Assembly: GCF_022458745.1 (NCBI RefSeq)
Contig: NZ_JAJJJF010000011.1
Location: forward strand, 25,924-89,923
DNA length: 64,000 bases
DNA from: Bacillus piscicola
Lineage (GTDB): Bacteria; Bacillota; Bacilli; Bacillales; Marinococcaceae
Reading direction: 5' to 3'
The notes under the pieces are model-generated. The model saw only the letters and a program-made list of their open reading frames with translations. It had not been told where the DNA came from and ran no database searches. Below are positions 43,931 to 53,978 of this stretch, in pieces. Both the position numbers and the translations under genes were made by a program. Every line of letters starts with the position of its first letter. The stretch's first letter is position 1.

Positions 43931-45577
43931 CTATTTACTAATTTTATAACGCGCAACAGGCTCTTCTTCTTTCCGGGTAGATTCAAAATTTGTTTCGACA
44001 ATTTCTTTATAAATATCGTCAAGAGACAAGACTTTGCCTGTTTTGGTTTTGTAGACGATGTCTTCGCGCTTAAATTGAGTTGGGGACTCTAACCCGGCAG
44101 CGGCAGCGATACGAAAGAGTCCTTTTCGCATCGTGATGACGTAATTGGCAGTGCGGTGTTTCTTTTCGTCAACGACGAGTGCTTTTTGAAGGTCAGGGTC
44201 AGTTGTAGCGACACCAACCGGACAAGAATTAGAGTGACACTTGAGTGTTTGGATACAGCCAACGGTGATCATAAAGCCGCGGGCGATGTTCACAAGGTCA
44301 GCTCCCATCGCAAGCGCAACAGCAACACGGTCTGGCGTGAACAATTTACCAGAGGCAATGATTTTAACGCGGTCGCGGACATTGTATTTGCGCAGCGCGT
44401 TGTCTACGAGGGGCAGTGCCGAGCGGATCGGAAGCCCTACCCCGTCTGCGAGCTCTTGATAGGAAGCTCCGGTGCCGCCTTCCCCTCCGTCAACGGTAAT
44501 AAAGTCAGGTCCTTGCCCCGTTTCTTTCATGTTGCGGGCAACCTCTTCTGCTTCACTAGGACTGCCAACGACGACCTTCATGCCGACCGGCTTTCCGGTT
44601 TGTTCGCGGATTTTCTCGATAAACCCGAATAAGGACTTCATGTTGTTGAATTCCGGGAACCGGTTCGGGCTGTCAATCGACTTGAACGGCTCCACCATGC
44701 GGATTTTTGCAATTTCTTCGGTGACTTTTTCCGCGTCAAGGTGGCCGCCGCGCGTTTTCGCCCCTTGTGCAAGCTTGACTTCATACGCTTTCACTTGGGG
44801 GATTTTATTTTTCTTTAATAGTTCATTCCAATCAAAGTTTCCTTCCGCATCACGGACGCCGAATTTACCCGGTCCGATTTGCATAATGACATCTGTTCCG
44901 CCTTTGAGATGGTATTCAGAAAGCCCGCCTTCGCCTGTATTCATCCATGTACCTTGCGCGATGCCGAGCCCTTCCGACAGAGCGGTGATTGCCCGGTCAC
45001 CGAGAGAGCCGTAGCTCATTGCTGACATTCCGATGAGCCCTCTTACTTTAAACGGATGCTTTGTTTCTGGGCCAATCACGACAGCATCCTCTTCCTTAAG
45101 TAAATAGCCGGAAGACGTGTCTTCCTCTATATGTTCCTCCCGCTGGGTAAATAGGGGATCCTTCGTTAAAATATAGCGTTTCGTTGTTACTTTTGTATCC
45201 CGGTCCATTTCTACGTCCTCGGTTAATTTCGGGAACATTGAATTACGTATATAATAACCTTCCTCTTCAAAGTCACGCTCCGATCCGAACCCAAGGACAT
45301 CACGCTTGTATTTAGCTTTCTTGACAATATGTTCAAAATCCTCCCGTGAAAAAGGGCGTCCTTCGCGGTCATTGTTAAACAGATACTGCCGGAATTCCGG
45401 GCCTACTTTCTCAAGAAGGTACCGCATTCTTCCTAAGACGGGATAAATGCGGAGAACAGGATGTTGTTTTTGTCTGCGGTCTGTGACGTACAGAATAATC
45501 CCGGTAACAACGAGCACTAACAAAATAAGAATAACAACGACAGCTCCGATAATAATGAGTATGTCTGCTACGTTCAT
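43931..45577 (-). CDS. FMN-binding glutamate synthase-like protein (YerD-like)
   Basis: The 548-residue protein has one N-terminal membrane helix (IIIGAVVVILILLVLVVTG) and a glutamate synthase alpha-domain: TVDGGEGGTGASYQ, GHLDAEKVTEEIAK and the iron-sulfur Cys set in CIQTLKCHSNSCPVG. It resembles B. subtilis YerD. It has no glutaminase domain, so it is not a full GOGAT, and its electron donor and substrate are unknown. It is separate from the aromatic cluster. Confidence 0.88.
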   Translation of the reverse strand: MNVADILIIIGAVVVILILLVLVVTGIILYVTDRRQKQHPVLRIYPVLGRMRYLLEKVGPEFRQYLFNNDREGRPFSREDFEHIVKKAKYKRDVLGFGSERDFEEEGYYIRNSMFPKLTEDVEMDRDTKVTTKRYILTKDPLFTQREEHIEEDTSSGYLLKEEDAVVIGPETKHPFKVRGLIGMSAMSYGSLGDRAITALSEGLGIAQGTWMNTGEGGLSEYHLKGGTDVIMQIGPGKFGVRDAEGNFDWNELLKKNKIPQVKAYEVKLAQGAKTRGGHLDAEKVTEEIAKIRMVEPFKSIDSPNRFPEFNNMKSLFGFIEKIREQTGKPVGMKVVVGSPSEAEEVARNMKETGQGPDFITVDGGEGGTGASYQELADGVGLPIRSALPLVDNALRKYNVRDRVKIIASGKLFTPDRVAVALAMGADLVNIARGFMITVGCIQTLKCHSNSCPVGVATTDPDLQKALVVDEKKHRTANYVITMRKGLFRIAAAAGLESPTQFKREDIVYKTKTGKVLSLDDIYKEIVETNFESTRKEEEPVARYKISK

Positions 45578-45630
45578 AAATCGTCATCCCCCCTAAGTAT
45601 AGAAGAAGGAACGCGCTCGAGAATGGAGAA

Positions 45631-46104
45631 TTAGTTTGGAATAAACTTTATCACTAATAGTCTGAGAGCTGTTCCAATGAGAAACCCGAGTGGCATGGAG
45701 ATAAGTGGCAGCCACACAGGCCCGATCAGATATCCATTCACGGTAAAGACAGAGGAATAGACTAAAGCGATAGTCGTTAGATAAGCCGTAAACACGAATG
45801 GCAGGAAAGCAAACGGTTTATCCCCTCCTCCAGCGTCTTTATACGCGTCCCAAATCGCAAATAAATACAGACACGGGTAAAACATCAGCCATAAGAAATT
45901 CGTTTCCTGAATCGCCGCGGGTATTCTCCCTTGAAAACTAAAAATGATCACTTGGTTTAAATTCCCTTTTACATTCACGATAAACTCCAAAACGACTAAA
46001 ATAAACCCTTTTATATACTTTTTTTGCAGAAGCTGGCCGAAACCGGGCAGGGCGATGCTCCACAACAGCATCTCTAATTTTCTCTCTCTCTTGTTTTTCT
46101 CCAT
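45631..46104 (-). CDS. Membrane protein of unknown function
   Basis: This 157-residue protein has about four hydrophobic segments. The first, IALPGFGQLLQKKYIKGFIL, resembles the PGxGQ signature of small TM2-like membrane proteins. The ATG at 46104 begins eight bases after the DUF3231 stop, with a weak AGGA, so it may be coupled. Function is not recognised. Confidence 0.6.
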   Translation of the reverse strand: MEKNKRERKLEMLLWSIALPGFGQLLQKKYIKGFILVVLEFIVNVKGNLNQVIIFSFQGRIPAAIQETNFLWLMFYPCLYLFAIWDAYKDAGGGDKPFAFLPFVFTAYLTTIALVYSSVFTVNGYLIGPVWLPLISMPLGFLIGTALRLLVIKFIPN

Positions 46105-46111
46105 AACACAC

Positions 46112-47110
46112 TTAGTTCCTAAGCTCTTTGCGATCCACCATTCGCGGTGGTTCCTCCAGCCAGCCATTTTCAATCATGAGATTCGCTCCGTCTTCTGAAT
46201 AAAGGCCGATTTCAGCAATGAGACGCGAGTAAAGAGCAGCGAGGTCTCGGCGGGCATTCGTCGTAATGGCCATGGAGTAATAGGAAATGCCGATTGTGAT
46301 GAGACCGGTTACATGAAACGTCATTAACTTATCTGAAAAGGGAGCAGCAGTTGCTTCGGTTACCATCGTGTCAGACCTCATCGGAGTTGGCACATTGGCT
46401 TCATCAAGGACAGAGCGGAACAGTCTGACGTGCTTTTGGGCAATCTCGATACCGCGGACAATATAATCTTTTACCGCTTTAGACTTTGTGGACTGGCTGA
46501 AACCGGTCAAGGTTGCAATTCCCAGTTCATTACGCTGAATATTGCCGTGCAGATTCGATATTTCTGACGCTGTCAGTGGACGCCGCTCTCCAAACCAACC
46601 TGTCAGGAAGCTTTGTTTCTGGACAAAGTCGACCTCTTTTGAAATAGGAATGGAAGGAGCTTTTACGAACAAACCTTTTGCGACTGCTGTCGTTGTTGCT
46701 TGTTGATGAAGGGTTTGGAATGCTTGAAAGTTCTCCGCGAAAAATGCGTAGATATCAGGGCGGACCGATCGGCTGACGGCAGTAGAAGATGCAAACATAC
46801 CAAAAACAGCCATCGTCCAGACGTATTGCAAGAAAAAGCTGTCTGTATACAAACGCGGTGCTTTCATATTCACATCAACGGTACCAAAACCAATCGGAAC
46901 TGAAAGATTTTCTTGGATAAACTTCTCTTTTAAAGTAACTAAGTGAGAATCAAGCATATCATACGCTGACTGAGTAAGTTGGCGAATTTCCTCGTCTTCT
47001 ACGTGGACAAGAAAATAAGAAAGCACGGTTAGAGATAAAGTTACCCCTTGATAAGCCTCCCATATATCCGCTATTTCTGAAGAAGTCATTTTCGTATCTT
47101 CGCTATGCAC
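46112..47110 (-). CDS. DUF3231 family protein (two CotF-like halves)
   Basis: The 332-residue protein is built of two similar halves of about 165 residues: IWEAYQGVTLSLTVLSYFL pairs with DKLMTFHVTGLITIGISYYS. This is the DUF3231 pattern (Pfam PF11553), related to spore coat CotF-type four-helix proteins and found in spore formers. The start is GTG with GGAAGG upstream. It is divergent from the germination operon. Confidence 0.82.
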   Translation of the reverse strand: MHSEDTKMTSSEIADIWEAYQGVTLSLTVLSYFLVHVEDEEIRQLTQSAYDMLDSHLVTLKEKFIQENLSVPIGFGTVDVNMKAPRLYTDSFFLQYVWTMAVFGMFASSTAVSRSVRPDIYAFFAENFQAFQTLHQQATTTAVAKGLFVKAPSIPISKEVDFVQKQSFLTGWFGERRPLTASEISNLHGNIQRNELGIATLTGFSQSTKSKAVKDYIVRGIEIAQKHVRLFRSVLDEANVPTPMRSDTMVTEATAAPFSDKLMTFHVTGLITIGISYYSMAITTNARRDLAALYSRLIAEIGLYSEDGANLMIENGWLEEPPRMVDRKELRN

Positions 47111-47278
47111 ACCATCATATCCTTCCTATTGTCTAATCATAATCATTAGTCAACTGTAAGTAATGCCTATTCTGCCAATGGACCGGTGATTTTATACACT
47201 GCTACGCCGTATAAAAGCAGCCATCATTGGGAAAAAGAAGGGAGACGAGGAAACAAAAAGATTGAGGGTGATAACCGG

Positions 47279-48808
47279 ATGAGACGCTCCTCGCTCCGTT
47301 TCAATAAAAATAAAATGCAGTCTCCCTCTCTGCCAAAAGCAATTGCGAGCGATGTAGAGACAAATATAAAAGTCGTACAAGAACGATTTGGTTCACCGAT
47401 GGACTTAGTGATTAGAAGGATTACGATTGGGGCACACAATCACTTATGCTCCCTTCTCTATTTTGACGGGCTAGTTGATACGGAACTCGTGCGGCAAAAT
47501 GTCATTGAGAAACTGCAACAAACCGGTAGTCACCAGCAAGCGTCGGAATCGGCTTTGGTTGTCGATTATCTATATCAGGAATGGGGAACAGTTAGCGATA
47601 TAAAAAAAGTTGATACATTCGCGGATGTGTTAGAAGAGCTTCTAAATGGGCAAACGATATTCTTTATGGCTGGTATCGGGCAGGCATTGGCGGTTGATAC
47701 GAAAGGCGGGGAAACGCGCTCCATTGAAGAGCCGGTATCTGAAACGCTCGTACGGGGGCCGCGGGAAGGGTTTGTCGAAAACATTGGAATCAATATCGCG
47801 TTGCTGCGCCGGTATGTAAATGACCCTAACCTGCGTTTCAAAACATATCAAGCAGGAGAACGAAGTCGAAAGAACCTCATAGTTGCCTATGTAGAAGGAG
47901 TGGTCCATCCAGACATTGTCGCCGAGGTAAACCGGCGCTTGAAAACGATGGATACCGATAATGCGCTGGAGTCAGGATATGTGGAAGGTTGGATCGAGGA
48001 CAGTTTTTTATCTCCTTTTCCGCAGATAATGAATACGGAACGCCCCGATAAAACAGCAGCTGCGCTCCTGCAGGGCAAAGTCGCTATTGTATTAGATGGC
48101 ACGCCTTTTGTGTTAATTGCCCCAATGACTTTGGGGAGTGTCTTTCAGTCACCGGAAGATTTCTATGAGAGGTGGACGGTCGGAACGTTACTCCGACTGA
48201 TACGTTATTTTGCAGCATTTGTCTCGCTGTTCCTGCCTGGTTTATATATTGCGCTTGTCTCCTACCAGCAAGGCTTGCTGCCATCTAAAATCGCCTTCTC
48301 GATCGCGGCTTCGCGCGAAGGGGTGCCGTTCCCTGTCTTTTTTGAAGCAATGATGATGGTAGGGACGATGGAATTGCTACGAGAAGCCGGGGCACGGCTC
48401 CCGAAAACGATCGGGCAGACAATTGGGATCGTCGGTGGTCTTGTTATTGGGGAGGCGGCGGTGCAAGCGGGAATAGTCAGTCCGATTATGGTAATTGTTA
48501 CCGCATTAACGGCTCTTGGCACCTTCTCGATTCCTACTTTTAGTGTAGCGATCTCATTTCGGCTTCTTCGATTTGCCATTATGTTTGCGGCTTCATTTAT
48601 GGGATTGTACGGTGTCATACTCGCCTATATTATGATTAACATTCATATTGTCAATTTGAAGACGTTCGGCATACCGTATGCCACTCCATTTGCGCCAACA
48701 ATTATGAGGGACTGGAATGACCTCGTACTCCGTGCCCCCCACACGATGATGATGAGACGGCCTAAGTATTTACAGTCCAAGGACAGCAGGAGAGGAGAAA
48801 AAACATGA
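47279..48808 (+). CDS. Spore germination receptor A subunit (GerA family)
   Basis: The 509-residue GerA-type subunit has the GPREGFVENIGINIALLRR motif near residue 157, APMTLGSVFQSPEDFYER, and a C-terminal set of about five membrane helices (LRYFAAFVSLFLPGLYIALVSY). The ATG at 47279 has GAGGGTG upstream; a longer upstream reading has none. The stop overlaps the gerB start (ATGA). It senses nutrients in the spore inner membrane together with B and C subunits. Confidence 0.93.
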   Translation: MRRSSLRFNKNKMQSPSLPKAIASDVETNIKVVQERFGSPMDLVIRRITIGAHNHLCSLLYFDGLVDTELVRQNVIEKLQQTGSHQQASESALVVDYLYQEWGTVSDIKKVDTFADVLEELLNGQTIFFMAGIGQALAVDTKGGETRSIEEPVSETLVRGPREGFVENIGINIALLRRYVNDPNLRFKTYQAGERSRKNLIVAYVEGVVHPDIVAEVNRRLKTMDTDNALESGYVEGWIEDSFLSPFPQIMNTERPDKTAAALLQGKVAIVLDGTPFVLIAPMTLGSVFQSPEDFYERWTVGTLLRLIRYFAAFVSLFLPGLYIALVSYQQGLLPSKIAFSIAASREGVPFPVFFEAMMMVGTMELLREAGARLPKTIGQTIGIVGGLVIGEAAVQAGIVSPIMVIVTALTALGTFSIPTFSVAISFRLLRFAIMFAASFMGLYGVILAYIMINIHIVNLKTFGIPYATPFAPTIMRDWNDLVLRAPHTMMMRRPKYLQSKDSRRGEKT

Positions 48809-49910
48809 AATCCTTTCAATACGGTGACGAAAAAATTAGAGATGTGGAGATTCTTATTGCCGCGCCTTCGATGGCGGTAGGTGTCGGAATCCTGCTCTTA
48901 CCAAAACAAATAGCAGTGTCCACGATGGCAGCAGACGGCTGGATTTCCATCGTTCTTGCCGGAATGACAGTGATGCTGGTTACTTGGATGATTACAAAAA
49001 CCGCTTCCCGTTTTCCACGCCAGCACTTCCTCACGTATGCTGCGTCTCTTGTTTCAAAGCCGGTGGCGATAGTATTTACATTTGTTTTTTCTGTTATTTC
49101 CCTGCTTGTCACGGCTTATGTCGTCCGGCGGATAACGGACATCGCGGAACAGTATTTATTCGACCGTACTCCGATGGAAGCGGTGGCGTTAACTTTCTTG
49201 CTCGTCGTCGTGTATGCGGTGGCTGGTTCACGAGCGGGGTTATTTCGATTAAACATGATGTTTTTTCCGTTTATTTGTGTCATCACACTAGTGGTTTTGG
49301 CTTTTAATATTCGTTTTATGGATGCTGGTAATCTACTGCCGGTGTTTCAAACGGATGTCACTGGTTATTTGAAGGGCATCCGAGACAGCTGGACAGCGTT
49401 TGCCGGAATCGGTATGTTTTTCTTTTACATCATGCTTGTAGAAAGACCACAGAAAACGCCGGCATTTGCTGCTATCGGTATGGGGATCGCAATTTTTTTT
49501 ATGTGCTGTTATTTTTAGCTTGTCTGGCGGTCTTTGGCCATGATGTTACTGCAAACTTAATATACCCCACTGTCGAATTGGCAAAAAGAGCTGAAATAAC
49601 CGGTGGTCTGTTAGAGCGTATTGAATCTATCTATTTTGTTATCTGGTCGATGGCGATATTTAATACAGCTTCAATGTCATTCGATGTATCGGTGCTTGCC
49701 CTGCACTCGTTGTTTAAAAAAGCGAAGAAAATTAACATTATATTCATTTTAACACCGCTCATTTTATACATTAGTTTATTGTTTAATACTTTTGAACAAG
49801 TATCGAATTTTGGATCCATTTTATTTTATTGTGCTGCTATCTTTACCACCTCGGTAACAGTATTGTTGTTTATCCTTTCTACAAAGAAAGGTGTGGAACA
49901 ATATGAATAA
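48805..49910 (+). pseudogene. Spore germination receptor B subunit, frameshifted at a T8 tract
   Basis: The GerB-type permease (amino acid-polyamine-like, ~367 residues expected) is split. The first frame (48805-49518) holds IAAPSMAVGVGILLLPKQIA and the early helices; the second frame (to 49910) continues with helices after residue 230. The break is at T8 (49493-49500). One extra T would join them as IAIFFYVLLFLACLAVFG. It may be a true mutation, slippage-based switching or a sequencing error. It overlaps the gerA and gerC genes normally. Confidence 0.85.
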
Positions 49911-51075
49911 CCATAAATGTATGTTACTTATGCTCTGTTTTGCTACCGTTTTCCTATTGACTGGATGCTGGGATCAAGTGTCCATTGAGGATCGGGGATT
50001 TGTCGTCGCCACAGCGGTTGATAGACTGGATCAAACGAAAGAAGGAAATCCTCAAATCCAACTAACAAGTCAATTTGTCATTCCCTCCGGTCTTGGTTCT
50101 CCAGCACAAGGTAGTTCCGATGCTAAGCCGTATGCGAACATTTCTGCAAGTGGCGACAGTGTATATATGGCAGATCAAAAAATGCATACGTTAACGAGCA
50201 AACTGCCTTTTCTTGAACATCTACAAGTTTTAATCGTTTCGGAAGAAGTAGCAGCGACCCCTTATTTATTTAGAAGCATTATTGATTTGTATATCCGTGA
50301 ACAAGAAATGCGCCGTGGTATTAAAGTACTTATTGCCAAAGGGAGCGCTAAGGATATTCTAGATATTGATACAGCGGGTGAAAAGCTGCCAGCGAACTAT
50401 TTAGACAAGATGTTGGAATCAGGAATGAAAAAAACAGGTTTCGTAGAGCCTGTCCGTATTGGGGATGTTCACGAATTTCTTATAGGTGAAGACAGCTATA
50501 CGATTCCAAAAGTTTCTTTTTCTGAGAAACGACCTCTTTATGAAGGAGGAGCGGTTTATGACGGAAAACGCAATCAGTTGGTTGGTATGTTCAATCCCGA
50601 AAATATGTTAAGTCTTAACTTACTATTAGGGAAAAGCAAAGGAATGACGATTAAAGTTCCCTTTGAAGACCAATTGATGATCGTCAAGCTGTTGGATACG
50701 CGATGCACTGTCAAAATCAACCCGGAGAAAGGGATTACCCCGTCTATTAACATACATCTTGAATTGGATGGGCATATCGCGGAGATGTTTGGAACAGAAA
50801 CTCATTTTGACGCCAAATCGTTAGCCGTTTTAAAAAAGGCGGCAGAAGAGAAGGTTGAAACAATGTTTCAGGAGTCGATTAGTAAAGCCCAGCATGAGCT
50901 GCAGGTTGATGTTTTTCATTTTGGTAAGATGATGGAACGTCGCCATCCTGATTGGTGGAAAAAGGTAAAGGATGACTGGGACAGCGGAGAAAGCTATTTT
51001 GCGAAGAGTACAGTCGATGTGGAAGCAGTGATGAACATCCGGTCCACAGGAAGTGGGGAAACATATCAATATTAA
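49903..51075 (+). CDS. Spore germination receptor C subunit (Ger(x)C lipoprotein)
   Basis: The 390-residue lipoprotein has lipobox LLTGCWD (about residue 22), SIEDRGFVVATAVD and the typical C-terminal FGKMMERRHPDWWKKVKDDW. The ATG at 49903 follows AAAGGTG and overlaps the gerB stop. It is anchored on the spore inner membrane. Its integrity beside a broken gerB suggests recent or reversible loss. Confidence 0.92.
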   Translation: MNNHKCMLLMLCFATVFLLTGCWDQVSIEDRGFVVATAVDRLDQTKEGNPQIQLTSQFVIPSGLGSPAQGSSDAKPYANISASGDSVYMADQKMHTLTSKLPFLEHLQVLIVSEEVAATPYLFRSIIDLYIREQEMRRGIKVLIAKGSAKDILDIDTAGEKLPANYLDKMLESGMKKTGFVEPVRIGDVHEFLIGEDSYTIPKVSFSEKRPLYEGGAVYDGKRNQLVGMFNPENMLSLNLLLGKSKGMTIKVPFEDQLMIVKLLDTRCTVKINPEKGITPSINIHLELDGHIAEMFGTETHFDAKSLAVLKKAAEEKVETMFQESISKAQHELQVDVFHFGKMMERRHPDWWKKVKDDWDSGESYFAKSTVDVEAVMNIRSTGSGETYQY

Positions 51076-51241
51076 AAAGAGGGGAGCGAGTACCATCTGG
51101 GAGCTTTTTATTAACAGTATCACAGACATCAAACGTGTATTGGTTACTTTACTTGCTTTTCTGATTCCTTTTACCGTTTATAAGGTTAATCAAAAGCTGC
51201 ACAAACTAGGCGACCCGCCGTGGAAAAAAGAAGAGCAGTGA
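51053..51241 (+). CDS. Small membrane protein at the end of the germination operon
   Basis: The frame encodes ELFINSITDIKRVLVTLLAFLIPFTVYK-type sequence, one hydrophobic helix, and ends at 51241. The only standard start in range is GTG at 51053, overlapping gerC with a poor site. A strong GAGGGGAG (51079-51086) instead points to a codon around ATC 51096, which is not standard. Small extra genes of 60-70 residues occur in some ger operons (YfkS in B. subtilis). Confidence 0.5.
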   Translation: MGKHINIKKRGASTIWELFINSITDIKRVLVTLLAFLIPFTVYKVNQKLHKLGDPPWKKEEQ

Positions 51242-51250
51242 ATGAAAGAA

Positions 51251-51283
51251 GCACCCCCTCCGAAGTTGGAGCAGGGGTGTGCT
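51251..51283. terminator. Hairpin between germination operon and YihY gene
   Basis: GAAGCAC-CCCCT pairs with AGGGG-TGTGCTTC with a one-base bulge between convergent genes. T runs are weak, so termination is probable but not certain. Confidence 0.5.
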
Positions 51284-51294
51284 TCCTTGGTTAT

Positions 51295-52155
51295 TTAAGA
51301 ATGCACTGGTTTTGCTTTCGCTTGTGAATAGGAGTCATGCTCGTCATGAGTACGGTGGTAAACGACGTTAATTTCGGCTCCGACCATTAAGATCAATCCG
51401 GTTAAGAAAAACCAGATCATTAAGATGATGATCCCGCCGAGACTGCCGTACGTTGCCGAGTAGCTGCCGAAGTTGCTAACGTAAAAGGAAAAACCTAGAG
51501 ATATTAATTGCCAGAGGATACTAGCCGTGAGCGCCCCGGGAAGTATGTGGGTGAACGGTATTTTTTTGTTAGGGGCGAGGTGATACAAAAGTAGAAGCAG
51601 CCCTGTTAACACGACAATACTGATAACCCAGCGCAACACTTGCATAACGGTCAAAAGAGGTTCTGCTAAATTAAATATGCTTTCCGCCGCGTTTAAGAGG
51701 ACATTCCCGAATACAGGCAGCAGCATGGCGACCGCAAGGGATGCGATAAGTCCTAGAGTTAAGCCAAGGGCAAGGAGACGGACCATAATGAAAGAGCGTG
51801 TTTCATCGATTTCATAAGCGTCATTGGCTGCCTTAATAAACGCGTTAATACCGTTCGAAGCTGTCCATAACGCACCAATAATCCCAATTGTAAGCAGGCC
51901 GCCCTGCGGAGTATTCACAAGGCTGACAATGTTTTCTTCCAGTATCGAGGCTATTTCGCTTGGCAAGTTGTTATGAATAAAAGCGACAGCATCACTCGGT
52001 TTTATATGGAGATAAGGAACGATCGCAAACATCACGACTAGTAATGGAATAATTGACAGCAGGTAGTAATAGGCTTGTGCCGCTGCTAACAATGTTACAT
52101 TATCTTTTTTGAATTCCGTCATAATTTCTTTAATATAAAATTTAAGCGTTGCCAT
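51295..52155 (-). CDS. YihY/BrkB-family membrane protein
   Basis: This 286-residue protein has six hydrophobic segments and YihY signatures: AAAQAYYYLLSIIPLLVV, ALWTASNGINAFIKAANDAY and GGIIILMIWFFLTGLILMVG. The old name ribonuclease BN is wrong for this family; the function is unclear. GAGGAGG precedes the ATG. The gene is convergent with the germination operon. Confidence 0.9.
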   Translation of the reverse strand: MATLKFYIKEIMTEFKKDNVTLLAAAQAYYYLLSIIPLLVVMFAIVPYLHIKPSDAVAFIHNNLPSEIASILEENIVSLVNTPQGGLLTIGIIGALWTASNGINAFIKAANDAYEIDETRSFIMVRLLALGLTLGLIASLAVAMLLPVFGNVLLNAAESIFNLAEPLLTVMQVLRWVISIVVLTGLLLLLYHLAPNKKIPFTHILPGALTASILWQLISLGFSFYVSNFGSYSATYGSLGGIIILMIWFFLTGLILMVGAEINVVYHRTHDEHDSYSQAKAKPVHS

Positions 52156-52400
52156 CTTTTTTCCTCCTCGTATATTTAGCCCTTTTTAAAGAGTTTGTAA
52201 TTCTTCTTTTTAACCTTTGTTTTTTTGAAGGCAGTCGCAGTTTACATACACTTCGCTATCCGCGGGCAAACTTGTTGCTTTTTGTCTATACCCCTAAAAG
52301 GTGCTGTCTAACGTGTTTATTTCAAAAACAGCGAGAAACGTGGTAACGTAAAGTCACTAACAAGTAGTTCGGGAAGGTAAAATAAGGGGAGGGACAGCGC

Positions 52401-53807
52401 ATGAAGGAGTATTTACGTGAATTGCCGGCGGTACATCAACTTCAAAAAGATGCTCGCTTTTCTAGGGCGGTGGAGGAAAGTGGTGTGCCAAGAGAGAGGA
52501 TGACAAAGTGGTTGCAAGAAGAGATCACGCTGTTACGCGAGGAAATCGTAAATGGAAGCGTGCCGCAAGAGGACATGAAGAAACCGCTCCTCTGTGATAA
52601 GGTCATCAGCCGCTTGCGAGCAAAAGCAACCGATTTCGCTTTATACCGAGTGAAGCGTGTGATTAACGCGACGGGGACCATTTTGCATACGAATTTAGGG
52701 CGCGCTAAATTAAGTGAGGAAGCGATTAATCAAGTAGTCCTTGCTGCCAAACATTATACGAACCTTGAATATGACGTAGAGCGCGGAGAGAGAGGGTCGC
52801 GTCATGATTTAATTGAATCAACCATCCGCGAAATAACCGGGGCAGAAGCGGCCATGGTCGTCAACAACAATGCGGCCGCGGTCTATCTCGTTCTCCGCGC
52901 ACTTGCGAAGGACAAAGAAGTGATCGTCTCCCGTGGGGAATTAGTCGAAATCGGCGGCTCATTCCGCGTGTCAGCCATCATGGAAGAAAGCGGAGCGCGT
53001 CTCGTAGAAGTGGGCACGACGAATAAAACTCACCTTTCCGATTATGAGCAGGCGGTAAGTGAAGAGACAGCGCTTTTCATGAAAGTACATACGAGCAATT
53101 TTAAAACAATTGGCTTTACGGCATCGGTCAGTGCCCAGGAATTAGCGGTCCTTTCGTCGTCGTACTCGGGGACGTCTGTATATGAGGACTTGGGAAGCGG
53201 TGCCTTCTATGATTTTGCGGCTGCCGGCATTGGGGATGAACCGACCGTGGCGGGTGTCTTACAATCAGGAGTTGATATCGTCTCCTTCAGTGGTGACAAA
53301 CTACTAGGTGGACCGCAAGCTGGCATTATTGCCGGTAAAAAAGAGCTCATCCAGAAGCTGAAAAAACATCAGCTTGCCCGTGTTCTCCGTGTCGATAAAA
53401 TGACACTTGCTGCATTGGAAGCTACGCTGAAAGCCTTTTTGCAAGAAAAGCATGAGACGATTCCGGCGGTGCGCGACGTGTTGGCTCCAGCAGTCGCTGT
53501 GAAAGAGAAAGCGACCGCGTTTTGTTCGCTTTTAACGAAAGAGACAGAAGACTGGCAAGCGGAACTACGGGAGGATACGTCACAAATTGGCGGAGGCACG
53601 ATGCCTGGTGTAGCGATTCCAACCTATACTGCTGTTTTAAAACACAAGATACTGCCCGCTCACCAAGCCGCCGGGCTTCTCCGTGCGCATTCTCCCGTAG
53701 TCGTGACGCGCCTTCAGGAAGAAAAGCTAGTCTTAGACTTTCGGACGGTGACGGAGGAGGAAATACCGTTACTTGTTCAACGTTTATTGGAAGTAACATT
53801 ATCTTGA
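52401..53807 (+). CDS. selA: L-seryl-tRNA(Sec) selenium transferase
   Basis: A 468-residue PLP enzyme that turns Ser-tRNA(Sec) into Sec-tRNA(Sec). Motifs are NATGTILHTNLGRAKL, GSRHDLIE, MVVNNNAAAVYL and the PLP Lys in FSGDKLLGGPQAG (about residue 297). GGGAGGG precedes the ATG. It shows that this organism should decode UGA as selenocysteine; selB, selD and the Sec tRNA gene are not in the window. The terminator at 53832 follows, and a UGA-containing gene lies 1.1 kb downstream. Confidence 0.96.
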   Translation: MKEYLRELPAVHQLQKDARFSRAVEESGVPRERMTKWLQEEITLLREEIVNGSVPQEDMKKPLLCDKVISRLRAKATDFALYRVKRVINATGTILHTNLGRAKLSEEAINQVVLAAKHYTNLEYDVERGERGSRHDLIESTIREITGAEAAMVVNNNAAAVYLVLRALAKDKEVIVSRGELVEIGGSFRVSAIMEESGARLVEVGTTNKTHLSDYEQAVSEETALFMKVHTSNFKTIGFTASVSAQELAVLSSSYSGTSVYEDLGSGAFYDFAAAGIGDEPTVAGVLQSGVDIVSFSGDKLLGGPQAGIIAGKKELIQKLKKHQLARVLRVDKMTLAALEATLKAFLQEKHETIPAVRDVLAPAVAVKEKATAFCSLLTKETEDWQAELREDTSQIGGGTMPGVAIPTYTAVLKHKILPAHQAAGLLRAHSPVVVTRLQEEKLVLDFRTVTEEEIPLLVQRLLEVTLS

Positions 53808-53831
53808 TTTGACATAACTACTAGAGACGAA

Positions 53832-53866
53832 GCACTGGTTATTTTTTAAGCCAGTGCCTTTTTTTT
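53832..53866 (+). terminator. Terminator after selA
   Basis: GCACTGG (53832-53838) pairs with CCAGTGC (53851-53857), followed by eight T (53859-53866). It separates selA from the downstream genes, which need their own promoter in 53867-53978. Confidence 0.9.
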
Positions 53867-53978
53867 GTACTTTAAAAAAATATATGATAATCTCGTTATG
53901 ATTAATTGTCATATTGTTGATTACAATTTGTTATGATAGATAAACGGATCAATTCAAAGTGAGTTAGGAGTTATCGGT

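Noticed and set aside
44472..45014. 180-residue plus-strand open frame
   Set aside because: It mirrors the YerD-like gene on the other strand; low-complexity Ser/Pro composition is typical of an antisense shadow.
49493..49518. Recoded stop in the gerB-type gene
   Set aside because: The stop is TAG, not TGA, and the continuation is in another frame, so selenocysteine insertion does not explain it.
53808..53978. Possible selC (tRNA-Sec) after selA
   Set aside because: The gap holds a terminator and AT-rich sequence; no ~95-base cloverleaf or CCA end is visible.
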